Assembly (NCBI RefSeq): GCF_000720325.1
Contig: NZ_JOJM01000082.1
Location: forward strand, 1-45,531
Reading direction: 5' to 3'
DNA from: Streptomyces sp. NRRL B-1347
GTDB lineage: Bacteria > Actinomycetota > Actinomycetes > Streptomycetales > Streptomycetaceae
Length of the DNA: 45,531 nucleotides
Each line of letters opens with the position of its first letter. The stretch's first letter is position 1. A model generated the notes under the pieces. The model searched no databases. It was not told where the DNA came from and was given only the letters and a program-made list of their open reading frames with translations. Below, piece after piece: positions 1 through 8,656 of this stretch. The position numbers and the translations under genes are program-made.

Positions 1-44
1 GGGCCCCGCCCCGCGCCCCGGGGGCGATGCCTGGCCCGGTGGGG

Positions 45-1277
45 CTACGGGGCCGGAGGGGCCGTGGTTTGGGGGGTGGTGGGGGGCGGGGGGTCGTCCG
101 TGGTGGCGTACCAGGCGCCTGCGCCTATCGCGGCGGCGAGCGCCGCCCCCGCCGCCCCGAGGGCGATCCGGCGGCGCCGTGTCGTGGTGCGGTGCCGGGC
201 CGAGCCGGGCCGTGCGGTGCCGGCCGCGCGGGGGGCCCGGGCGGTGCCCAGGGCGCCGCCCGCCAGCTCCTCGGGGCCGGGGACGCGCATGGAGGTGTGG
301 GTGTCGCGGTTGGCGTCGGCGGAGGTGGCGCCGGGGACCAGGGGGACGGCGCCGCGCCGCGGGGCGCGCGGCCGGGGCTCCTGCGGGGGCTCCTCGCGGG
401 CGTCCGCGCCCTGCGGCTCCGCGTCCGGCTCGTCGACGTCCAGGGGCGGGATGCCCGCGAGCAGCGGGAGCTGCTCGCGGAGGCGGGCCGCCAGCTCGGA
501 GGCGCGCAGCCGGGACGCGGGCGCCTTGGCCAGGCACTGGACCATGAGCTGCCAGAGCTCTTCGGGGATGCCGGGCAGGGGGACGACGGTCTCGGTGACG
601 TGGCGGCGCAGGACCGCGCCGGGGTGGCCGCCGCCGAAGGGCGTGAAGCCCGCGAGGAGCTCGTAGAGGACGGTCGCGAGGGCGTAGATGTCGACGGCCG
701 CGCGCGGGGGCAGGCCCTCGATGATCTCGGGCGCCAGATAGTCCGGCGTACCGATGATCTTCGTGGCGCGGGTCCGGCGCGGGGTGTCGATGAGTTTGGC
801 GACGCCGAAGTCCGTCAGGAGGGCCGGGTGGGCGCCGCCGGGGCCGAGGGGGCCCTGCATGTCCAGGAGTACGTTCTCGGGCTTGACGTCGCGGTGCACG
901 ATTCCGGCGGCGTGCGCGGCGGCCAGGGCGTCGGCGACGTCCGCGACGATGGCGACGGCGGCCTCGGGGGCGAGGCGGCGCTCGCGCTCCAGGCGGGTGC
1001 GCAGGTCGGTGCCGCGGACGAGGTCCATGACGAGCGCGAGGTCGTTGCCGTCGACCACGAGGTCGTGGACGCCCACCACGCGCGCGTGGTCGAGGCTCAG
1101 CAGCGCCGTGCGCTCCTGGACGAAGCGGCCGACCAGCTCCTGGTCGGAGGCCAGGTCCTCGCGCAACAGCTTGATGGCGACGGGCCCCTCGGGCCCTTCG
1201 CCGAGCCACACCGTGCCGGCGCTGCCACGGCCCAGGATCTGATGGGCGGTGTACCGGCTGCCGATCTTGCGTGCCAA
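45..1277 (-). CDS. pkaB: Membrane-anchored serine/threonine protein kinase (PkaB-like), 410 aa
   Basis: A Hanks-type protein kinase that would phosphorylate Ser/Thr residues on cytoplasmic targets. The kinase domain covers about residues 9-265: glycine loop GRGSAG at 16-21, catalytic Lys36, HRD at 128-130, DFG at 156-158 and APE near 182. An acidic and basic low-complexity linker follows, then a single membrane segment at about 371-391 and a short Pro/Thr-rich outer tail with no PASTA repeats. The start is a TTG preceded by AGGAG at 5 nt spacing; no ATG fits better. It lies downstream of and in the same direction as a second kinase gene. The tandem order and the length (410 here) match my recollection of S. 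coelicolor PkaB (about 417 aa) beside PkaA; the symbol rests on that recollection, not on an alignment. Confidence 0.9.
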   Translation of the reverse strand: MARKIGSRYTAHQILGRGSAGTVWLGEGPEGPVAIKLLREDLASDQELVGRFVQERTALLSLDHARVVGVHDLVVDGNDLALVMDLVRGTDLRTRLERERRLAPEAAVAIVADVADALAAAHAAGIVHRDVKPENVLLDMQGPLGPGGAHPALLTDFGVAKLIDTPRRTRATKIIGTPDYLAPEIIEGLPPRAAVDIYALATVLYELLAGFTPFGGGHPGAVLRRHVTETVVPLPGIPEELWQLMVQCLAKAPASRLRASELAARLREQLPLLAGIPPLDVDEPDAEPQGADAREEPPQEPRPRAPRRGAVPLVPGATSADANRDTHTSMRVPGPEELAGGALGTARAPRAAGTARPGSARHRTTTRRRRIALGAAGAALAAAIGAGAWYATTDDPPPPTTPQTTAPPAP

Positions 1278-1432
1278 GACTGCTCCTACGGATGTGTGTT
1301 GGCGTCAAAAGTACGCGTCCGTGACGCCAACCTTCACTCCGGGAGCGGAAATCACCCCTCAGATGTCGACAAATCCCCTGGGTCGTGCAGGGGTTGCCGC
1401 ACCGGGGCCCGGACCGGGGTCCGGGCCCGCCC

Positions 1433-3055
1433 TCATCCGTTGATCTTCGAGCTCCACTCCGAGAGCTTGTTCCAGACGTCCTGGAGCTGGTCCCAGTACC
1501 CCTTCGTGGTGCCGATCCAGTCCTGGAGCGGGCTCAGCTCCCAGACCAGCCAGCTCGCGACGAACAGGATGACGAGGACGACCAGGCAGCCCTTGAGGCA
1601 GCCGAGGCCCGGGATCTTCGTCGGGTTCGCGCTGCGCTGGCGGCGCTGCCGGGGCTCGGGCTGGGGCGCCTGCGGCTGCTGGGGAGCCGGAGCGGGCGCG
1701 GGCGCGTACGGCTGCGGCTGATGCTGCGGCGCGTAGGGCTGGGGCTGGTGCTGCGGCGCGTACTGCTGCTGGGGCGGGTACGGCTGCGGCTGGTGCTGGG
1801 GGGCGTACGGCTGCGGCTGCGGCGGTCGCTGCTGGGGGCGGGCGACCTGGCGCTGCGGGCGGCGGCGCAGCGGGTCCTGGCTGGGGTCCAGGTGCTGCAC
1901 CTGCGTCTGGTCGTTGCGGTCGCGGGCAGCGCGCATCTGGCTCTGCCAGGGGTGCGGGTCGTCCGGGCCCTGGCCGGGGCCCACGGGGGGCATGACGGCC
2001 GTGGGGTCGGCGCCCTGGGGGCCGCCGGTGTGCGGCATGACGCTCGTGGCCGCGGCCGGGTCGTAGGCGCCGGGGGCGCCCGAGGTGTGCGGCAGGACCT
2101 GCGTGGGGTCGGCCGCGCCGGGGGTGCCCGGCACGGGCGCGGGCGCCGGGTCGGGCGCGAGCAGCGCGGCGACGCCCTCGGCCGCGGCGATCTGCGCGGC
2201 GGAGGCGTGCACGCCGATGCCGTCGGCGACGGTGCGCAGGGCGCGCGCCAGGTTCTCGGCGCTGGGGCGGCGGTCCGGGTCCTTGCTCAGGCAGCGCTCG
2301 ATGACCGTCCACAAGGGGTCGGGGACGGTGGAGGGGCGGCGCGGCTCGGCGCTCAGGTGCTGGTGCAGGACTTCGAGGGCGGAGCCGCCTGCGAACGGCG
2401 GGCGGCCGGTGACCAGCTCGTACAGCAGGATGCCGGCCCCGTAGATGTCGACCGCGCTGGTCTGCGGGCGGCCCTCGGCGGACTCCGGCGCGACGTACGC
2501 GGGCGTGCCGACGAACTCCTGGGTGCGGGTGAGGCCCGGGGAGTCGGCGAGGCGGGCGATGCCGAAGTCCGTGAGCATCGGGTGCATGCCGTCGGCGTCC
2601 TGCTTGACCAGGACGTTCGCGGGCTTCAGATCGCGGTGGACCACGCCGTCGGCGTGGCTCGCGGCCAGCGCGTCGGCGATCTGCGCGGTGAGCAGGGCGG
2701 CGGCGGCCGGGGTGAACGGGCCGTTCTCGCGCAGGTACTTGTGCAGGTCCGGGCCCTCGACCAGGTCCATGACGAGGGCGAGCAGATCGCCTTCGACGAC
2801 GAGGTCGCGGGTGCGGACGATGTTCGGGTGCGTCAGGCGGAGCAGGACGGAGCGCTCCCTGAGGAAGCGCATCACGACGTCCGCGTCGTTCGCGAGCTCC
2901 TCCTTGAGGACCTTGATCGCGACGGTCTCGCCGGGCTGGCCGGGGACGGCCGCCTCGGCACCCGCGGTCTCCCGCTGGCGGGCTCGCCAGACGGTGCCCG
3001 TGGCGCCGCGCCCGAGCGGCTCCTCGAGCAGGTACTTGCTGCCTACCGGCCGCAC
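1433..3055 (-). CDS. pkaA: Membrane-anchored serine/threonine protein kinase (PkaA-like), 540 aa
   Basis: A second Hanks-type kinase. Residues: glycine loop GRGATG at 15-20, Lys48, HRD at 140-142, DFG at 163-165, APE at 189-191. After the kinase domain (to about 275) come three spaced T-x-V-(M/L)-P motifs at about 318-356, a Pro/Gln/Tyr-rich stretch with repeated YAPQHQPQP units at about 417-460, a membrane segment at about 489-505 and a roughly 35-residue aromatic outer tail. The start is GTG at 3055, 8 nt after AGGGAG; a longer reading frame exists upstream but its sequence is not kinase-like. The Thr-containing motifs and Pro/Gln tract could be phosphorylation or interaction sites (inference). 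Length and neighbour agree with Streptomyces PkaA (about 543 aa, from memory). A 155-bp gap containing no gene separates it from the downstream kinase. Confidence 0.92.
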   Translation of the reverse strand: MRPVGSKYLLEEPLGRGATGTVWRARQRETAGAEAAVPGQPGETVAIKVLKEELANDADVVMRFLRERSVLLRLTHPNIVRTRDLVVEGDLLALVMDLVEGPDLHKYLRENGPFTPAAAALLTAQIADALAASHADGVVHRDLKPANVLVKQDADGMHPMLTDFGIARLADSPGLTRTQEFVGTPAYVAPESAEGRPQTSAVDIYGAGILLYELVTGRPPFAGGSALEVLHQHLSAEPRRPSTVPDPLWTVIERCLSKDPDRRPSAENLARALRTVADGIGVHASAAQIAAAEGVAALLAPDPAPAPVPGTPGAADPTQVLPHTSGAPGAYDPAAATSVMPHTGGPQGADPTAVMPPVGPGQGPDDPHPWQSQMRAARDRNDQTQVQHLDPSQDPLRRRPQRQVARPQQRPPQPQPYAPQHQPQPYPPQQQYAPQHQPQPYAPQHQPQPYAPAPAPAPQQPQAPQPEPRQRRQRSANPTKIPGLGCLKGCLVVLVILFVASWLVWELSPLQDWIGTTKGYWDQLQDVWNKLSEWSSKING

Positions 3056-3686
3056 GTCATGCGCTCCCTGCTGGAATCTGACTGTTCCGACTGTTCTGCT
3101 GGCCTGAACTGGATCTGACTGGATCTGGTGGTGCTGGCCGGATCCGGCCGATCTGGATGATCCGCCCGATCCGGTCTGGCTCTGTGGTCCTGGGCTCCCG
3201 GTGACCCGGGGATCCCGGTCGGCCCCGCCGCGATGGGCGTTCCGACCCACTGTAGTGCCGCCGGACGGGGCACCGGACGACGATCTTGCCAGTGGTCGCC
3301 GACCGTGCGGACCTTTGTTCGCAGGGAAGACGCGCTACCAGGGCCGTTGGTTGCCGACGCCCCCGGACCGGGGTCCGAAAGGGGCTCCGGAAGGGGTTCC
3401 GGTAGGGGCTCGGCAGGGGGCCGTGCGGGAGGTTCCGTCCTTGTTCCTTCCTCGTTCCTTCCTCGTGGGGTGACGATTTTCCTTCTGGCCCGCTTCCCGC
3501 ACTTTTCCGGGCACGTTTCCGTACAGAGGCGACCAATCAAGATCACTTACGGGTGGGGGGCGGGCGTGTTGTCAGTGGCAGGTGCGAGGATGCTTTCGTA
3601 CTGGCCGACGTGCCCGTGTGCGGTGGGGGGAATCACAGCGCGAGTCCCCGTGCCGGGCGCCCAGCGCAGAAGGGACCGCTGACGGC
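3056..3686. other. Gene-free divergent control region with short tandem repeats
   Basis: This 631-bp stretch lies between the divergent kinase and FHA/FtsK genes. The open frames in it have no recognisable domain or good ribosome site. It holds an imperfect tandem array with an 11-12 bp period at 3370-3420 (units of the form GGGGYTCCGGAA), a perfect 11-bp direct repeat GTTCCTTCCTC at 3443-3453 and 3454-3464, and a cluster of GATC-rich near-repeats at about 3105-3175. Local GC is lower around 3470-3600, which suits promoters, but I could not assign a convincing -35/-10 pair. Confidence 0.6.
3370..3420. repeat. Imperfect 11-12 bp tandem repeat, four units
   Basis: Four consecutive units begin with GGGG at 3370, 3381, 3393 and 3405 and continue with variants of YTCCGGAA. 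The repeat sits in the non-coding region between divergent genes. Its role is unknown; it could be a set of protein-binding half-sites or simple slippage sequence. Confidence 0.6.
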
Positions 3687-6600
3687 ATGCAGATCCGGCT
3701 GACCGTCCTCGGGCCGCGTGGCGGCCAGACCGAGCCGGGGGGACGCCCCGCGGCGACCTGCGACGTGCTCGTCACCGCGCCCGCCGGGACCGCGCTCGCC
3801 GCCGTCGCCTCAGGCCTCGCCGCCGCCGTCGCCGCGGGCGAAGGCCCCGCCGTCCTCTACGCGGAGTCGGAGCGCCTCGACCTCCAGCGCTGCACGCTCG
3901 GCGAGCCCCCGCTGGTCGACGGTGCGGTGCTGTGCGTGGGCACCCCCGCGGAGCCGGGCCCCGAGCTCGCGGACGCCGCCGCCCAGCTGCACGTCGTCGC
4001 CGGTCCGGACGCGGGCGGCGTGCACCTCTTGCACGGCGGCCAGATCCGCGTCGGCCGCTCCGCGCAGGCCGACGTGCCCCTGGACGACCCGGACGTGTCC
4101 CGGCTGCACTGCGCGGTCACGCTCGACCCGGACGGCCGCGTCACGGTCACGGACCTCGGCTCGACGAACGGCACGGCGGTGGACGGCCGCGCCCTCACCG
4201 ACCGGCCGGTGCGGCTCGCCTCCGGCTCGCTCCTGCGCATCGGCGAGTCCGTGCTCCGCCTGACCACCGGCAGCGGCATGGGCGGCGTCCTCGACACCGC
4301 GGCGGACGGCGAGGGTCACGTGCGCGTGCGGGTCGCCGGAGAAGCAGAAGGAGCGGCCGGCGGAGCGGACGGCGCGACCGTGGCCGGTACGGGGGCCGTG
4401 GGGGGCGCAGGGGCCGCGTGGGGCGCCAGAGCCGCGGCAGGCGCCGCGGAGGGCTCCGGGGCGCCGGGGGTGTCCGGCTTCCCGACCGCACCGGGTGCGC
4501 AGGCCGCGCCCCCTTCCCACGGCTTTCCCGGTTCCCCCGCCCGCCCGGCCGCCTCCGGAGACGGTGTGACGCAGCACGCCTTCGGGACCGCCGAATGGAG
4601 TGCCTCCGGAGGCAGCGGGGACGGGGCGGGCGGGGTCGCGGAGTCTCCCGTGGTGCCCCGGCAGGGCGGTGCGCCCGACGCCGAGCGGAGCCGGACCGGC
4701 ACCCCCGCGCGCGGGACGCCCCTGCCGCGCGGCCTGCGCAAGCGCGGCGGCCTCTCCGCCTGGGCCCGGCGGCTGACCGGCGGGCGCGGCGACGAGACGG
4801 CACGCGAGCACGGGGCGTACGACGAGGTGTACGACGGCCCGCAGGGCCCGGGAGCGCATGAGGAGTGGGACGACGGCGCGCCGCTCCCGGAGCCGGTGCC
4901 CGAGGCGTGGCCCGACGCGGCGGCGCTGCTCCTGACGGCGCTCGGCCCCGGGACGCGGCTGTGGGAGCGCGGGCCCGGACACCCCGAGGCGCTCGCGGTG
5001 CGCCTCGGCACGGTCGACCGGGCGGCGCCCGGACAGAGCGCGCTGCTGCCCGCCGTGCCGGTGACGGTGAGCCTCGGGGAGACGGGTGCGCTCGGGCTCG
5101 CCGGGCCGCGCGAGCGGCTCGCGGGTCTCGCCCGGTCTGTGCTCGCGCAGCTGGCCGCGCTGCACTCCCCCACGGACCTGGAGATCGTGCTGATCAGCAC
5201 GGACCGCGCGCGGACGCCGGGCGCGCGGGCCGAGGAGTGGGCCTGGCTCGGCTGGCTGCCGCACCTGCGGCCCGCACACGGCCAGGACTGTCGGCTGCTG
5301 CTCGCGTACGACCGCGAGCAGGCGGCGGCGCGCACCGCCGAGCTGCTGCGCCGCCTGGACGAGCCGGAGCCGGCCGCGGCGGGCCCCGGCGAGACCCCGG
5401 TGGAGGAGCGGACGAAGGCGGTGTCCGGGCCGCGCACGGTCGTGGTCGTCGACGGCGACCCCGGCTCCGCCGCGCTGCGGGAGGCCGCCGTGCGGCTCGC
5501 GCGGGACGGCGGCAAGGCCGGGATCCACGTCGTGTGCCTGGCCGAGACCGCCGCGGCCTCGCCCTCGTCGCCGGTGACGGAGACGTACGAGGCGGCGTGC
5601 TCGGTGTCGCCCGCCTTCCGCGCCTGCGGTGCGGTCGCGCTGCTCAGCGGTGACGTGGCGACGGCCCTGCGGGTGCTGCGCGCGGCCGACGGACAGCCCG
5701 CGGGGCACGGCACGGTCGCCGTGGTGGACGCCGTCTCCGCGGCCTGGGCGCAGCGCTTCGCGCGAGCGCTCGCCCCGCTGCGGCCCGACGGCACGGGCGG
5801 CGGGCACGCGCGCGTGGCGACGCCGCTGCCGCAAGCCGCGCGGCTCCTGGACGAGTTGGGGCTCGCCCGGGCCACGCCCGCCTCGCTGATGGCGCGGTGG
5901 GCGGCCGCCGGGGACGACGCGAGCGCCCTCGGCGGGCGGGCCTGGGCAGTGCTCGGCGCGGGCGCGCGCGGGCCCGTCGTGGTGGACCTCGCCGCGGACG
6001 GGCCGCACCTGCTGGTGGCCGGGCCGCCCGGCAGCGGGCGCACGGAGCTGCTGCGGTCGGTCGCCGCGTCCCTGGCCGCCGCCGAGCGGCCCGACCGGCT
6101 CGGCGTCGTCCTCGTCGACGGCGGGGTCGATGGGCGGGACGGTGGCGCGGCGGGCGGCACCGGTGCGGGCGAGCGGCCCGGCGAAGGGCTGCGGGCCTGC
6201 ACGGACCTCCCCCACGTCGGTACGCACCTCGCCGCCAACGACCCCGTGCGGATGCGGGAGTTCGCCCAGTCCCTCACCGCGGAGCTGAAGCGGCGGGCCG
6301 AGCTGCTCGGACGCCAGGGCTTCGCCGAGTGGCACACGGGGCGGGCCGTGGCCGGGCGGATCGTGGCGCCTCGGGGGGCTCCCGACGCCGAGCCCGGCGG
6401 AGCCGTCGGAGCTGCCGGGTCCGTCGGGGCCGTCGGTGCCGGGGACATCGAGGTGCCGAGCAGCGCGACGCTGCGGCTGCGGCCGCCCGGAGCCGGGGCG
6501 CGGCCCGAGCCGGGCCCGCCGCTCGCGCGGCTCGTCGTGGTCGTCGACGACTACGACTCCCTGCTCGCGCCCGCGCTTGGTTCGCCCGGGCGGCCCGCCG

Positions 6601-7031
6601 CCGGGTCCGTCGTACGGGCGCTCGACGCGGTGGCGCGGGACGGGGAGCGGCTCGGGGTGCATCTGGTGGCCGCCGTGCGGGGCGCCGAGCGCGTGGCCGA
6701 GACCGAGGTGGGGCGGCGGGCCGGGCTCCAGGTCACGCTGGACGCGCCTGGGGGTGAGGTGGACGACGCCGCGCCCGGGCGGGGGGTGCTGGCCGGGGCC
6801 GATGGCCGGGTAACCGCGTTCCAGGCGGGCCGGGTCACGGGGCGCATCCCCCGTACGGCGACGCTGCGGCCCACCGTGGTCCCCCTGGAGTGGGACCGCA
6901 TGGGGGATCCCCCCACGCGCCGCCCCGTCCGCGAACTGGGCAACGGGCCGACGGACTTGGCGCTCCTTGCCAGTGCGCTGGATCGTGCGGCGCGGGAGGT
7001 CGCCGCCGACCAGGTGCCGTCCCTGCTGTGA
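3687..7031 (+). CDS. FHA domain protein with FtsK/SpoIIIE (EccC-like) ATPase modules, 1114 aa
   Basis: The start is ATG 3687; an upstream in-frame ATG at 3582 adds only an unrelated basic stretch. Residues 119-192 form an FHA phosphothreonine-binding domain, with RVGRS near 121-125, SRLH near 138-141 and the STNGT motif near 159-163. A Gly/Ala/Pro-rich linker of about 200 residues follows. The middle third (about 430-700) looks like a degenerate first FtsK/EccC ATPase module, with an LGLAGP motif but no intact P-loop. The last module has Walker A GPPGSGRT at 779-786 and Walker B VVVVDDYD at about 950-957. Family knowledge says such ATPases move DNA or secreted proteins. No DNA-translocase gamma domain and no ESX/type VII partner genes are present, so the substrate is unknown. 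The divergent kinases suggest it could read their phosphothreonine marks (inference). Confidence 0.85.
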   Translation: MQIRLTVLGPRGGQTEPGGRPAATCDVLVTAPAGTALAAVASGLAAAVAAGEGPAVLYAESERLDLQRCTLGEPPLVDGAVLCVGTPAEPGPELADAAAQLHVVAGPDAGGVHLLHGGQIRVGRSAQADVPLDDPDVSRLHCAVTLDPDGRVTVTDLGSTNGTAVDGRALTDRPVRLASGSLLRIGESVLRLTTGSGMGGVLDTAADGEGHVRVRVAGEAEGAAGGADGATVAGTGAVGGAGAAWGARAAAGAAEGSGAPGVSGFPTAPGAQAAPPSHGFPGSPARPAASGDGVTQHAFGTAEWSASGGSGDGAGGVAESPVVPRQGGAPDAERSRTGTPARGTPLPRGLRKRGGLSAWARRLTGGRGDETAREHGAYDEVYDGPQGPGAHEEWDDGAPLPEPVPEAWPDAAALLLTALGPGTRLWERGPGHPEALAVRLGTVDRAAPGQSALLPAVPVTVSLGETGALGLAGPRERLAGLARSVLAQLAALHSPTDLEIVLISTDRARTPGARAEEWAWLGWLPHLRPAHGQDCRLLLAYDREQAAARTAELLRRLDEPEPAAAGPGETPVEERTKAVSGPRTVVVVDGDPGSAALREAAVRLARDGGKAGIHVVCLAETAAASPSSPVTETYEAACSVSPAFRACGAVALLSGDVATALRVLRAADGQPAGHGTVAVVDAVSAAWAQRFARALAPLRPDGTGGGHARVATPLPQAARLLDELGLARATPASLMARWAAAGDDASALGGRAWAVLGAGARGPVVVDLAADGPHLLVAGPPGSGRTELLRSVAASLAAAERPDRLGVVLVDGGVDGRDGGAAGGTGAGERPGEGLRACTDLPHVGTHLAANDPVRMREFAQSLTAELKRRAELLGRQGFAEWHTGRAVAGRIVAPRGAPDAEPGGAVGAAGSVGAVGAGDIEVPSSATLRLRPPGAGARPEPGPPLARLVVVVDDYDSLLAPALGSPGRPAAGSVVRALDAVARDGERLGVHLVAAVRGAERVAETEVGRRAGLQVTLDAPGGEVDDAAPGRGVLAGADGRVTAFQAGRVTGRIPRTATLRPTVVPLEWDRMGDPPTRRPVRELGNGPTDLALLASALDRAAREVAADQVPSLL

Positions 7032-7269
7032 CGCCGGGCTGCGCCCGCCGCATCTGGGGCAGCCCAGGCCCCACAGCTGAGCGGCGCCTGCGTGCTGTGC
7101 CCACCCGGCCCGCGGGACGATTGCCCACAGCAGGGACAGGAGCCATGGAACTGACCGTCACAACGGCATCACGATAGGCGACTTGACAGCGTAGGCCGTC
7201 TTGCCGCCCCACGTCCCCGGGCGTAGACAGACCGGAACGGGACTGTCAGGGGAAGAGAACGGGGCAGTG

Positions 7270-8649
7270 ATGCGCAGCACTCTTCGTACACGGACGACCG
7301 GCAGGATGGTGGCCGCCACGGCGGTGGGCGCCCTCGCACTGGGCCTCACCGCGTGCGGCGGTGACGACGACAAGGACGACGACGGGAACGGCAAGGGCGG
7401 CGGCAAGAAGGAGACCGCAGCCACCGTTCAACTGCCCAAGCTTGACGGGCAGAAGCTGTCGGTCGCGGCGGTGTGGGGCGGCGCGGAGCGCAAGGTGTTC
7501 CTCAGGGTCCTCGACGAGTTCGAGGAGCGGACGGGCGCCGACGTGTCGTTCGTGCCCGCGCAGGAGCCGATCATCAGCTTCCTCGCGTCGAAGGTGGCGG
7601 GTGGCGAACCCCCGGACGTGGCGATGCTGCCGCAGGTCGGCGCGGTGAAGCAGGCCGTGGAGAAGAAGTGGGCCAAGCCTCTCGGCGCGGCGGCGCAGAA
7701 GGAGCTGGACGAGAACTACGCGCGGGGCTGGAAGGACCTCGGGTCCGTCGGCGGCAAGCAGTACGGCGTGTACTTCAAGGCGGCCAACAAGTCGTTGGTC
7801 TGGTACAACACCAAGGTCTTCGAGAACGCGGGCGTCGAAGAGCCCAAGACCTGGGACGAGTTCATGAAGACCGCCCAGACGGTCTACGACTCGGGGGTCG
7901 CGCCCGTGTCCGTGGGCGGCGCGGAGGCCTGGACGCTCACCGACTGGTTCGAGAACGTCTACCTCTCGCAGGCGGGCCCCGAGAAGTACGACCAGCTCGC
8001 CCAGCACAAGATCAAGTGGACGGATCCGTCGGTCAAGGAGGCCCTGACGACGCTCGGCGGGCTCTTCGGGAAGAAGGGGTTCGTCGCCGGGGGCGCGGAC
8101 GGCGCACTCCAGACGGAGTTTCCCGCGTCGGTGAAGCAGACGTTCGTCGGCGGCGACCAGCCGAAGGCGGGCATGGTCTTCGAGGGCGACATGGTGTCCC
8201 TTTCGATCTCCGAGACGAAGGCGAAGGTCGGCACGGACGCGAAGGTGTTCCCGTTCCCGGCGGTCGGGAAGGCGTCCCCCGCGGTCGTCGGCGGTGACGC
8301 CGCGGTCGCCCTGAAGGACGGCGAGGGCGCGCAGGCCCTGCTCACGTTCCTGGCCTCGCCGGACGCGGCGAAGATCTGGGCGGAGGCGGGCGGCTTCGTG
8401 TCGCCGAACAAGAACCTGGACCTGGCCGCGTACCCGAACGACGTGCAGCGCGGCATCGCCAAGGCGCTCATCGCGGCCGGCGACGACATCCGCTTCGACA
8501 TGTCCGACCAGGCGCCCCCCGCCTTCGGCGGCACGCCCGGCAAGGGCGAGTGGAAGGCGCTCCAGGACTTCCTGAAGAACCCGAAGAACGTCGCGGGCAC
8601 CCAGCGCACGCTGGAGGACGCGGCGGCCAAGGCGTACCCGAAGAGCTGA
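7270..8649 (+). CDS. Sugar ABC importer, solute-binding lipoprotein, 459 aa
   Basis: A family 1-type extracellular solute-binding protein. The N-terminus has a basic start, a hydrophobic core and a lipobox LTAC with the lipidated Cys at residue 29, then an Asp/Gly/Lys-rich tether (about 30-48). The mature part opens with the typical VAAVWGG-ERK segment. Later motifs such as WYNTKVF and a TWDEF segment are common in carbohydrate-binding members. ATG 7270 was chosen because the signal peptide begins there; GTG 7267 immediately upstream is an alternative. It is the first gene of an operon with two permeases, 7 bp before the next gene. The substrate is probably an oligosaccharide; an alpha-glucoside is possible but not shown. 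Confidence 0.9.
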   Translation: MRSTLRTRTTGRMVAATAVGALALGLTACGGDDDKDDDGNGKGGGKKETAATVQLPKLDGQKLSVAAVWGGAERKVFLRVLDEFEERTGADVSFVPAQEPIISFLASKVAGGEPPDVAMLPQVGAVKQAVEKKWAKPLGAAAQKELDENYARGWKDLGSVGGKQYGVYFKAANKSLVWYNTKVFENAGVEEPKTWDEFMKTAQTVYDSGVAPVSVGGAEAWTLTDWFENVYLSQAGPEKYDQLAQHKIKWTDPSVKEALTTLGGLFGKKGFVAGGADGALQTEFPASVKQTFVGGDQPKAGMVFEGDMVSLSISETKAKVGTDAKVFPFPAVGKASPAVVGGDAAVALKDGEGAQALLTFLASPDAAKIWAEAGGFVSPNKNLDLAAYPNDVQRGIAKALIAAGDDIRFDMSDQAPPAFGGTPGKGEWKALQDFLKNPKNVAGTQRTLEDAAAKAYPKS

Positions 8650-8656
8650 CGGGGCG

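Noticed and set aside
3569..3591. TTGTCA and GAGGAT as a promoter for the FHA/FtsK gene
   Set aside because: The spacing is only 11 bp, too short for a sigma-70-type promoter.
3233..3682. Open frame on the plus strand before the FHA/FtsK gene
   Set aside because: No ribosome site, no recognisable domain, and the repeats in the DNA explain its Gly/Arg-rich composition.
7145..7177. A ten-codon frame MELTVTTASR upstream of the sugar importer that could be a leader peptide
   Set aside because: The nearest AGGAG is only 2 nt from the ATG, the frame has no codon run suggesting attenuation, and no terminator-antiterminator pair was visible.
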